Part shown: positions 7,602 through 13,988 of the stretch, in pieces
How positions within the stretch are numbered: the stretch's first letter is position 1
Layout: every line of letters begins with the position of its first letter
Assembly (NCBI GenBank): GCA_046261875.1
Contig: JBHENW010000065.1
Coordinates: 1 to 19,123 of the forward strand
Direction of reading: 5' to 3'
DNA length: 19,123 nt
DNA from: JBHENW01 sp046261875
Lineage (GTDB): Bacteria; Acidobacteriota; Thermoanaerobaculia; UBA5066; Gp7-AA6
The notes under the pieces: generated by a model
Database searches by the model: none
What the model saw: the letters and a program-made list of their open reading frames with translations, nothing else
What the model was told of the DNA's origin: nothing
Translations under genes and position numbers: made by a program

Positions 7602-7634
7602 CCGATGGTGTGTGAAGTGTGTTGTTTGGGACAA

Positions 7635-7640
7635 ATCTTA
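7635..7640 (-). promoter_or_regulatory. putative -10 box (TAAGAT) for the diguanylate cyclase
   Basis: Minus-strand TAAGAT, the same hexamer seen before the VWFA gene, lies 33 nt upstream of the ATG at 7601. The intervening leader has no Shine-Dalgarno and carries three loosely heptameric units (GTGTGAA, GTGTGTT, GTTTGGG on the plus strand, 7610-7630). Confidence 0.35.
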
Positions 7641-7702
7641 ACCCGAAGCGCGATCCTCCCGGCGCCGCGGTCCGAAGCGGCGCGGGAAACGGCGCATCCT
7701 GC

Positions 7703-7708
7703 TAGGTT
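7703..7708 (+). promoter_or_regulatory. possible -10 box (TAGGTT) for the 7719 gene
   Basis: TAGGTT lies 10 nt before ATG 7719 and no Shine-Dalgarno is visible. It fits the spacing seen at the other putative leaderless starts, but the hexamer is a poor match on its own and no -35 was recognised. Confidence 0.25.
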
Positions 7709-7718
7709 GACGCCCGGA

Positions 7719-8300
7719 ATGTCTCCCCTTGCGCTGATCGCACCCGACCTCCGGCGCGCCGAGGCGACGGCTCGTCTCCTGGCGCCGATCCATCGGCGCC
7801 TGGCGCCTCACTCGGTCGAGTCTTTTCTCCGGTCGCGGCGGAAATTTCGCGGCATCGTGATCGACGCCGGCGCCGGCACCCCCGCACAGGCCCGTGCATT
7901 CGTCGAGCGCGTCCGCCGCCGTCTCCTTTTTCCTTTGCCGAGCGCGCGGCTGAGCGCCGCGATCGCGGGCCTCCGCGATGCGCCGGAAGAGAGCGCGACG
8001 CGTCTCGCGCGGGGAGCGGGAAGATCGGGTCTCCTCCTGGAAGGCGCGGTTCACTCGGATCGGGCGCGGCGGGCGCTTGCCCGCTCCGAGCTCTCGCGCG
8101 ACTGGATCGTCGAAGACCCCCGGCGGATCCGGTTCTCTGAAACGGCGCTCGAGGAGCTCGCTCGGGAGGGCGTACGGTGGTTCGCGTTGACGCCCCTCGA
8201 GCTCGTGGCGATCGCCGCCGGACCCTCCCTCCGGCGCGATTTGCGGCGCGCGAAAAGCGGGATCCCGCGCGGCACACCGTTCTGGGATCTGCCCACGTGA
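7719..8300 (+). CDS. hypothetical protein, 193 aa
   Basis: I do not recognise a family. The start is ATG 7719, the first Met after the divergent promoter region; the frame is open far upstream, but antisense to the diguanylate cyclase. Codon third positions are strongly G/C, as in neighbouring genes, and the opposite strand gives only low-complexity Arg-rich translations, so this reading is preferred. The protein is Arg/Leu/Ala rich, mainly alpha-helical in appearance, and has no signal peptide, TM segment or cysteine cluster. A segment around residues 45-55 (RGIVIDAGAG) and the C-terminal part (WFALTPLELVAIAAG, PFWDLP) look like folded-domain strands and helices. The opening ALIAPDLRRAEATARLL loosely recalls a degenerate receiver domain, which I cannot confirm. 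The aquaporin gene follows after 79 bp with its own promoter. Confidence 0.65.
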   Translation: MSPLALIAPDLRRAEATARLLAPIHRRLAPHSVESFLRSRRKFRGIVIDAGAGTPAQARAFVERVRRRLLFPLPSARLSAAIAGLRDAPEESATRLARGAGRSGLLLEGAVHSDRARRALARSELSRDWIVEDPRRIRFSETALEELAREGVRWFALTPLELVAIAAGPSLRRDLRRAKSGIPRGTPFWDLPT

Positions 8301-8326
8301 AAAGGCGCTTTGCGATGATCTAGAAT
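8297..8326 (+). promoter_or_regulatory. putative promoter of the aquaporin gene
   Basis: GTGAAA (8297-8302) and TAGAAT (8321-8326) are 18 bp apart and resemble -35 and -10 hexamers. Transcription would start near 8333, leaving a leader of roughly 47 nt that contains the Shine-Dalgarno at 8366-8375. The -35 overlaps the stop codon of the preceding gene. Confidence 0.5.
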
Positions 8327-8365
8327 CCCGGCAGTTCCGGACCACGCCATCCCCGGTTCGCATGC

Positions 8366-8375
8366 GGAAGGAGGG
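8366..8375 (+). promoter_or_regulatory. Shine-Dalgarno that fixes the aquaporin start
   Basis: GGAAGGAGGG lies 4 nt before ATG 8380, with its AGGAGG core 5 nt away. It therefore selects that ATG rather than the in-frame ATG at 8362, which lies upstream of the site. Confidence 0.75.
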
Positions 8376-8379
8376 AGCC

Positions 8380-9081
8380 ATGAGCTTCACGACCACGCAG
8401 AGAGCCCTGGCCGAGTTCGTCGGGACCTTCGCGCTGATCTTCGTCGGCGCCGGCTCGATCCTGGTCAACCAGATGACCGGCGGCGGAACGGGGTTGCCCG
8501 GCATCGCCCTCGCCCACGGGCTCGCCATCGCCGTGATGGTCTCGGCGATCGGACACATTTCCGGGGGCCACATCAATCCGGCGGTGACGTTCGCGGCGCT
8601 GCTCGCGCGCCGCATTTCCCCCTCACTCGCCGCCGCTTACGTCGCCGCGCAGCTCGCCGGCGCGGTGGCCGCTGCGATGCTGCTGGCTCCGCTCTTCGAC
8701 GCCCAGACGCGGCAAGCCGTCCAGCTCGGGACGCCGGCCCTCGGCGCCGGCGTCACGGCCGGCCAGGCGATCCTCTTCGAGGCGATCGCGACGTTCTTCC
8801 TGGTGTTCGTCGTCGCCGCCACGGGGTTCGACGAGCGCGGCGCGTTCAAGGCGGTCGCGGGTTTCCCCATCGGCCTGACCGTGACCATCGACATCCTCGT
8901 CGGGGGCCCGCTGACGGGAGCCGCCATGAACCCGGCGCGCGCGTTCGGTCCCGCCGTCGTCGCCGGGTACTGGTCGAACCATTGGGTCTATTGGATCGGG
9001 CCGCTCCTGGGAGCCGGCATCGCCGCTCTCCTCTATTCGGCGGCTTACCTGCGAGGAGTCCCCCGACCCGTCGCGCGATAG
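8380..9081 (+). CDS. MIP-family aquaporin (TIP-like signature)
   Basis: A 233-residue inner-membrane channel. The two half-helix motifs are intact: SGGHINPAVTF in the first half and GAAMNPARAFGPAVV in the second. Six hydrophobic TM spans are recognisable, starting with ALAEFVGTFALIFVGAG. The loop-E motif NPAR with the following FGPA is aquaporin-like rather than GlpF-like. The segment before it, ILVGGPLTGAAMNPAR, resembles plant tonoplast intrinsic proteins. The position that is His174 in E. coli AqpZ appears to be Ile here, which widens the filter in TIPs and is associated with ammonia or other small-solute passage. Water transport is the safe prediction and the wider selectivity is inference. 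The gene has its own Shine-Dalgarno and promoter-like box; the oxidoreductase gene follows after 46 bp. Confidence 0.93.
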   Translation: MSFTTTQRALAEFVGTFALIFVGAGSILVNQMTGGGTGLPGIALAHGLAIAVMVSAIGHISGGHINPAVTFAALLARRISPSLAAAYVAAQLAGAVAAAMLLAPLFDAQTRQAVQLGTPALGAGVTAGQAILFEAIATFFLVFVVAATGFDERGAFKAVAGFPIGLTVTIDILVGGPLTGAAMNPARAFGPAVVAGYWSNHWVYWIGPLLGAGIAALLYSAAYLRGVPRPVAR

Positions 9082-9092
9082 GCGACGCCCGC

Positions 9093-9106
9093 GGCCGCGC
9101 GCGGCC
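9093..9106. repeat. 14-bp perfect palindrome between aquaporin and oxidoreductase genes
   Basis: GGCCGCGCGCGGCC is its own reverse complement. It starts 12 bp after the aquaporin stop and ends 7 bp before the TAAAAT box of the next gene, so it occupies the place of a -35 region. It has no T-tract, so an intrinsic terminator is unlikely. It could be an operator or a chance product of high G+C. Confidence 0.5.
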
Positions 9107-9113
9107 GGCGCGG

Positions 9114-9119
9114 TAAAAT
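9114..9119 (+). promoter_or_regulatory. putative -10 box (TAAAAT) of the fused oxidoreductase gene
   Basis: TAAAAT stands out in a G+C-rich spacer, 8 nt before the TTG start at 9128. A start of transcription 6-9 nt downstream would give a leaderless or nearly leaderless mRNA. No Shine-Dalgarno and no clear -35 are visible. Confidence 0.45.
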
Positions 9120-9127
9120 CCTCCTTC

Positions 9128-12100
9128 TTGGAGACCGAGACCGCACCACCTTCGGTCGCCGAGAGGGACTTCCCTCTCGGCGTCCCCGGATTCACCTACC
9201 AGGACCTGCACCGCGAAGACCGCCTCCGCGAGCTCGACGCGATCTTTCTCGCGGAGGTCGAGCGGGAGGACAGGTCGCTCGCGGAACGACTGTGCGCCTA
9301 CCGGCGCGAACCGGCGGCCTGGGATGCCCTCTCTCGCTCCCGGCTCCTCGTGGACGCCGCCCGGCATCTTTCGCTCTTCATCGTCCGCCTTTTCGGCGTC
9401 GAGCGGGAGTGGCGCGCGCAGGGGGCCGACGCCGCCCCCGAGGCGGTCCTCTTCCGGTTCCGCCGTGACTTCCTCGTCCGGCGGGCGGTCCGGGCCCCGC
9501 TCCCCGAAGGGTTCCTGGCCGCCGACCCCGCGCCCCTGGCGAGAACGGCCGGGGTGATCGAACGCGGCCTCCATCCGGAGCTCCCATGGCAACAGGACCC
9601 CGAGCTCGCCACCTCGCGGATGGTCGTTTCGCTCCTCGACCTCGAGTCGGAGTTCCAGGCGGCCGTCCGGCAGAAGAAGATCCCGGAGGTCTCCGCCGCC
9701 GCGAGGCAGCGCGCGGCAGAGCTGTCGCGCCGCGCCGGCGCGTCGGGGGACCCCGGACTCGCGCAGTCCACCGGCGAGGGGGAGGCGGACCTGCTCTCCT
9801 TCCTCGAGGCGCTCCTCCAGCGCTACGCCGTCTGGTGCCGCTGGAGGCTCGAAGACCCGCGCCTCGCGCGGGAGGTCGCCGGCTGGCCCTCCTTCCACCT
9901 GCCCGAAACCCTCGACTACGCCAACCTCGTGCGCACGGTGCGGCCGAGGCCGGATCTGCCGGAAGAGCGGATCGGCCCGGTCGCGCGCCGGCGCCGGCGC
10001 GACGGCTTCGGCCTGACCGACCACCGGATGAACCGCCGGGAGGTGCTCGGGGAGACTCACTACTGCCTCCTCTGCCACGAGCGGGAGAAGGATTCCTGCT
10101 CTAAGGGGTTCTTCGACTCCAAGACGGCGACGTTCGCGAAGAACCCGCTCGGCGTCGCCCTGCCCGGCTGCCCGCTGGACGAGAAGATCTCCGAGATGCA
10201 CCAGCTCCGACGGGAAGGAGACTCCGTCGGGGCCCTGGCGCTCGTCTGCATCGACAACCCGATGTGCCCCGGGACCGGCCACCGCATCTGCAACGACTGC
10301 ATGAAGGGCTGCATCTTCCAGAAGCAGGAGCCGGTCAACATCCCGCAGATCGAGACCGGTGTGCTGACCGACGTGCTGGCGCTGCCTTGGGGAGTCGAGA
10401 TCTACGGTCTGCTCACGCGCTGGAATCCTCTGGCGCCGGCGCGCCCGTTCGCGCTCCCCTACAACGGGATGAACGTCCTCGTCGTGGGCCTCGGGCCCGC
10501 CGGCTACACGCTCTCCCACTACCTGCTGAACGAAGGGTTCGGGGTCGTCGGCATCGACGGGTTGAAGATAGAGCCGCTGCCCGCCCCCTGGACGGGCGCG
10601 GACGGACACGGGATCCTCCCGATTCGCGACTACGTGTCGATCTGCCGTCCGCTCGACCGGCGTCCGCTGGCCGGATTCGGCGGCGTCTCGGAATACGGCA
10701 TCACGGTGCGGTGGGACAAGAACTTCCTCACTCTCCTCCAGCTCACCCTCGCCCGCCGGCGGCGCTTGGCGATCCTCGGAGGCGTGCGTTTCGGGGGGAC
10801 GCTTTCCGCGGAGCAGGCCTTCGACGCCGGCTTCGACCACGTCGCGGTGGCCGCCGGCGCCGGGAGGCCGACGATCATCGGCATGAGAAACAACATCCTG
10901 CGGGGCATCCGCAAGGCTTCCGACTTCCTGATGGCGTTGCAGCTGACGGGCGCCTTCAAGGAGGAAGCCCTCGCCAACCTCCAGGTCGAGCTGCCCGCGA
11001 TCGTCATCGGCGGCGGCCTGACGGCGATCGACACGGCCACGGAGCTGCTGGCCTATTACCCCGTCCAATGCGAGAAAAGCCTGGGACGTTACGAGCGCAT
11101 GGTCGCCCATAAGGGAGAGACGGCCGTTCGCGCCCAGTTCGACCGCGAAGAGCTCGACATCCTCGACCGCCAGCTCACGCACGGAACGGAGATCCGGCGG
11201 GAGCGCGAACGGGCCGCGACGGCCGGAGAGAAGCCGGATTTCGCGAGGCTCTGCCAGGAGTGGGGCGGCGTGTCGATCGTGTACCGGCGAGCGATGGAAG
11301 AGTCACCTGCCTATCGGCTGAACCACGAGGAGGTCATCAAGGCGCTCGAGGAAGGGATCCGGTTCATCGAGGGGCTCGAGCCCGAGGAGGCCGTTGCCGA
11401 CGAGGGTCGCCACCTCAAGGCCGTGCGTTTCCGCCGCTCCGGCGGCGGCGAAGTCCTGGAGCTGCCCGCCCGCAACTGTCTCGTCGCCGCGGGAACGACC
11501 CCGAATATCACCTACGAGAAGGAGTTCCCGGGAACCTTTCCGATGGACTCGCGGCGGCGGTTCTTCCTGCCGCACCGCGCCGTCGCCCGGGGGGAGGGAG
11601 GGTACGACCTCCAGCCGGCTCCCCCGGAGGCCGAGGACGCCTTCTTCACGGGCTACGAACGGGGCGGTCGGTTCATCACTTTCTTCGGCGACAACCACCC
11701 CGCGTACAACGGCAACGTCGTCAAGGCGATGGCCTCCGCGCGCCGCGGATACCGGGAGATCACCTCGGTGCTGACCGGCGGCTGCCCAGACGAGGCCCGG
11801 CCGGTCCGATCCGACGCGGAGTGGGAGCGCTTCCGTCAGCGCATCGGCGACGCGCTGACGGCGCGGGTCGTCCAGGTCAACCGCCTGACTCCGACGATCG
11901 TGGAAGTCCTCGTGCGCGCTCCGGCCGCCGCGGCGAACTTCCAGCCGGGCCAGTTCTTCCGGTTGCAGAACCTGGAGGCCTACGCTCCGCGCGTCCGCGG
12001 GACTCCCCTGCTGATCGAGCCCCTCGCTCTCACGGGTGCCTGGGTGAACGCCGAGCGCGGACTGCTTTCCCTCATCGCGCTCGAGCTCGGCGGGTCTTCT

Positions 12101-12832
12101 CGTCTCTGCGCGGTGCTGCGGCCCGGCGAGCCGGTCGTCGTCATGGGACCTACGGGTAGCGCGACGGAGCTGCCGGAAGGCGGCACCGTGCTCCTCTGCG
12201 GCGGCGGGCTCGGCAACGCCGTCCTCTTCTCGATCGGCCGGAAGGCCCGCGAGCGCGGCAACCGCGTCATCTATTTTGCCGGCTACAAGAAAGCCGAGGA
12301 CTTCTACCGGCGCGAAGAGATCGAAGCGGCCGCCGACGTCCTCGTCCTCTCAGTGGACCGCGGCGAGACGATCCCGGCCCGCCGGCCGTCGGACCGCGAG
12401 TTCGTCGGAAACATCATCGAGGCGATGCTGGCCTATGCGACCGGGAAGCTCGGTCTCCTGGAGATTCCCCTGTCGGAGGTGGACCGCGCGATCGTGATCG
12501 GCTCGGACCGGATGATGGCGGCGGTGGCTCGCGCGCGACACGGCGTGCTCGCTCCCCACCTGAAGCCGGGCCACGTCGGGATCGGATCCATCAACTCGCC
12601 GATGCAATGCATGATGAAAGAGGTCTGCGCGCAGTGCCTGCAGCGACACCTCGACCCGGTCACCGGGGAGGAGAAGGAGATCGTCTTCTCCTGCTTCAAC
12701 CAGGACCAGCTCCTCGACGAGATGGACTGGGAGAACCTGGCGGCGCGCCTGCGCCAGAACACGGTCAGCGAGAAGCTGACGGGATTGTGGCTGGAAGGGT
12801 TGCTGGCGGACGAGGACCCGCGCGTCGTCTGA
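9128..12832 (+). CDS. fused NfnB/GltD-like and NfnA/PyrK-like flavin/Fe-S oxidoreductase
   Basis: 1234 residues, cytoplasmic. (a) About 1-300: helical Arg/Glu/Leu-rich domain, not recognised. (b) About 310-410: cysteine-rich Fe-S region with C313, C316, GC348P, C374, C380, C388, C391 and C395, ending in EPVNIPQIE, like the ferredoxin-like head of GltD/NfnB. (c) About 449-880: two-dinucleotide-fold reductase with the FAD motif VVGLGPAG (452-459) and a second fold, IGGGLTAIDTATE (near 626). (d) About 910-1200: FNR-like module with FQPGQFFRL, the nucleotide motif LCGGGLGNAV (near 1022-1031) and C1161, C1167, C1170 and C1189 for a PyrK/NfnA-type [2Fe-2S] cluster. NfnAB is normally two subunits that bifurcate electrons between NADH, NADPH and ferredoxin, so a similar single-chain activity is plausible but unproven. 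The start is TTG 9128; no Shine-Dalgarno is present. Confidence 0.85.
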   Translation: METETAPPSVAERDFPLGVPGFTYQDLHREDRLRELDAIFLAEVEREDRSLAERLCAYRREPAAWDALSRSRLLVDAARHLSLFIVRLFGVEREWRAQGADAAPEAVLFRFRRDFLVRRAVRAPLPEGFLAADPAPLARTAGVIERGLHPELPWQQDPELATSRMVVSLLDLESEFQAAVRQKKIPEVSAAARQRAAELSRRAGASGDPGLAQSTGEGEADLLSFLEALLQRYAVWCRWRLEDPRLAREVAGWPSFHLPETLDYANLVRTVRPRPDLPEERIGPVARRRRRDGFGLTDHRMNRREVLGETHYCLLCHEREKDSCSKGFFDSKTATFAKNPLGVALPGCPLDEKISEMHQLRREGDSVGALALVCIDNPMCPGTGHRICNDCMKGCIFQKQEPVNIPQIETGVLTDVLALPWGVEIYGLLTRWNPLAPARPFALPYNGMNVLVVGLGPAGYTLSHYLLNEGFGVVGIDGLKIEPLPAPWTGADGHGILPIRDYVSICRPLDRRPLAGFGGVSEYGITVRWDKNFLTLLQLTLARRRRLAILGGVRFGGTLSAEQAFDAGFDHVAVAAGAGRPTIIGMRNNILRGIRKASDFLMALQLTGAFKEEALANLQVELPAIVIGGGLTAIDTATELLAYYPVQCEKSLGRYERMVAHKGETAVRAQFDREELDILDRQLTHGTEIRRERERAATAGEKPDFARLCQEWGGVSIVYRRAMEESPAYRLNHEEVIKALEEGIRFIEGLEPEEAVADEGRHLKAVRFRRSGGGEVLELPARNCLVAAGTTPNITYEKEFPGTFPMDSRRRFFLPHRAVARGEGGYDLQPAPPEAEDAFFTGYERGGRFITFFGDNHPAYNGNVVKAMASARRGYREITSVLTGGCPDEARPVRSDAEWERFRQRIGDALTARVVQVNRLTPTIVEVLVRAPAAAANFQPGQFFRLQNLEAYAPRVRGTPLLIEPLALTGAWVNAERGLLSLIALELGGSSRLCAVLRPGEPVVVMGPTGSATELPEGGTVLLCGGGLGNAVLFSIGRKARERGNRVIYFAGYKKAEDFYRREEIEAAADVLVLSVDRGETIPARRPSDREFVGNIIEAMLAYATGKLGLLEIPLSEVDRAIVIGSDRMMAAVARARHGVLAPHLKPGHVGIGSINSPMQCMMKEVCAQCLQRHLDPVTGEEKEIVFSCFNQDQLLDEMDWENLAARLRQNTVSEKLTGLWLEGLLADEDPRVV

Positions 12833-12891
12833 GAGAAGGTGGTAGGTGATAGGTGGTAGTTGAATGACCCACGACCTACGACCTGCTCTAC
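12833..12891. repeat. heptamer-built imperfect inverted repeat between convergent genes
   Basis: The whole 55-bp gap between the oxidoreductase stop (12830-12832) and the M23 peptidase stop (12888-12890) is heptameric. The left arm has AGGTGGT (12837), AGGTGAT (12844), AGGTGGT (12851) and AGTTGAA (12858). The right arm has ATGACCC (12864), ACGACCT (12871) and ACGACCT (12878). The outer GAG (12833) pairs with CTC (12886), and the first 21 positions of the arms match at 16. Each right-arm unit differs from the complement of the left unit at the same heptad position. It may act as a bidirectional transcript end, but it lacks U-tracts. Confidence 0.8.
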
Positions 12892-13889
12892 GGTACCCCC
12901 GCCAGGAACAATAGATAGGGATTGATCGCGAGGCCCTCGCGGAAGTTGTCGTCGTCCTCGGGAAGCCGCGTGATCGAGAAATGGAGATGCGGGCCGCCGA
13001 TCACCCGGCCCGTGGAGCCGACGTAGCCGATCACCTCGCCGCGGCTGACCTTCTGCCCGGTTTCGAGTCCCGATGCATACCGGGAAAGGTGGCCGTAGAA
13101 GAAGAGGTATCGGCCGGTCGAGTCTTTCTGGTAGATCGTGATCCCGCCCCGCGCTTCGCGAGTGAGCTTGAGGATCTCCCCGTCCGCCGTGGCGAGGATC
13201 GGCGTGCCCCGGGGCGCGCCGATGTCTATCGCCAGATGCCGGGCATGCCTCCCACGCTCCTCGAGGAACGAATCCCGGAGCCTGCCGGGATCCACGCCCT
13301 CGACGGGGATCTGGAGGCCTCCCGAAAGCAGGTCCGCCAGGTCGACGTCCTGGGGCTTGACCCGGGCGGCCGCGGACTTGGGCCGGAAGAGCGACCCCAC
13401 CCGGCGCGCGAGACGAGCCAGGCGGGGGGGAAGTGTGAAGGACTCGGCCACGGTCTGCGTCGCCGGGGTCTCGGGCCGCACGGAATCCGGCTCGTGGAGC
13501 TCGGCCGTGATGACGGGGTCCACCGGCGGGCACGGCAGGCGCGGGTAGTCGTAAGCCTCGCGTGGAAGGAAGGGACCGTGGTGCGCCGGGCCTTCGGCGA
13601 TCTCGACGGAATGGATGACGTCGACGTCCGCGGATCCCTTCCGGACGGCGGTCGCGCGGGCGGGCAGGGCGTGCTTTCCGGAGCGTCGGGGGGACGCGCG
13701 GCGCGCCGCGGCGACCGACGGCTTCTTCGAGCGGGCCTTCGCCCGCACTTTCGCGGCCGGCTTCTTGGCCCGGACCGAGGCGGAGCTGCGCACGGACTTT
13801 TGCCCGGTCCGACCCTCGGAAGAGCTGGGCAGGGTAAAAGCGAAGGTGGCGACCAGGAGGGCCGCCGGGATCACCGGCACCTTTCGCAC
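12888..13889 (-). CDS. secreted M23 (LytM-type) metallopeptidase
   Basis: A 333-residue protein predicted to cleave peptidoglycan cross-bridges, or to activate such cleavage, in the periplasm. An N-terminal signal sequence (VIPAALLVATFAFTLPSSS) is followed at about 30-95 by a Lys/Arg/Ala/Ser-rich, histone-tail-like stretch (AKKPAAKVRAKARSKKPS). The C-terminal M23 domain has H218-LAI-D222 in RHLAIDIGAPRGTP, a FYGHLSRY segment, and GPH301-L-H303-F, so the zinc-binding and catalytic residues are present and the enzyme is probably active. The start is GTG 13889: the signal peptide begins there, and a good promoter places the transcript start at or next to this codon, with no Shine-Dalgarno. The gene follows efp but has its own promoter. 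Its stop codon lies inside the right arm of the heptamer repeat. Confidence 0.9.
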   Translation of the reverse strand: MRKVPVIPAALLVATFAFTLPSSSEGRTGQKSVRSSASVRAKKPAAKVRAKARSKKPSVAAARRASPRRSGKHALPARATAVRKGSADVDVIHSVEIAEGPAHHGPFLPREAYDYPRLPCPPVDPVITAELHEPDSVRPETPATQTVAESFTLPPRLARLARRVGSLFRPKSAAARVKPQDVDLADLLSGGLQIPVEGVDPGRLRDSFLEERGRHARHLAIDIGAPRGTPILATADGEILKLTREARGGITIYQKDSTGRYLFFYGHLSRYASGLETGQKVSRGEVIGYVGSTGRVIGGPHLHFSITRLPEDDDNFREGLAINPYLLFLAGVP

Positions 13890-13896
13890 GTTGGGG

Positions 13897-13926
13897 ATTA
13901 TTGAAACCCGCTCAACAGCGGGTCAA
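13897..13926 (-). promoter_or_regulatory. promoter of the M23 peptidase gene (TTGACC-N18-AATAAT)
   Basis: On the minus strand TTGACC (13926-13921) and AATAAT (13902-13897) are 18 bp apart, the best sigma70-like pair in the window. The -10 ends 7 nt before the GTG start, so the mRNA should be leaderless or nearly so. Confidence 0.6.
13906..13923. promoter_or_regulatory. inverted repeat inside the M23 promoter spacer
   Basis: ACCCGCT (13906-13912) and AGCGGGT (13917-13923) form a perfect 7-bp dyad around CAAC. It lies between the -10 and -35 hexamers and touches the -35. It is either an operator for a dimeric repressor or the hairpin of an efp terminator (on the minus strand it is followed by TTTCAATAAT). 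Both readings are possible. Confidence 0.5.
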
Positions 13927-13988
13927 GCGAAAAGGGCCGAGTCCGGCATTTTCTTTATGCTGATGCGCCATATGCCGAGAGCACCGCT

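Noticed and set aside
7610..7630. Possible fourth heptamer array (GTGTGAA, GTGTGTT, GTTTGGG)
   Set aside because: Only three loose units in a GT-rich stretch, not next to a stop codon and with no complementary arm. Too weak to count with the other three.
7602..7634. 11-codon N-terminal extension of the diguanylate cyclase from TTG 7634
   Set aside because: TTG directly abuts the putative -10 box, there is no Shine-Dalgarno, and the added residues carry no conserved feature. ATG 7601 starts right before the first TM helix.
8362..8379. Six-codon N-terminal extension of the aquaporin from ATG 8362
   Set aside because: A strong Shine-Dalgarno lies inside this extension and points to ATG 8380.
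8846..11182. 778-codon open frame on the minus strand opposite the aquaporin and oxidoreductase genes
   Set aside because: It is antisense to two genes with complete catalytic or channel motifs and has no recognisable domain.
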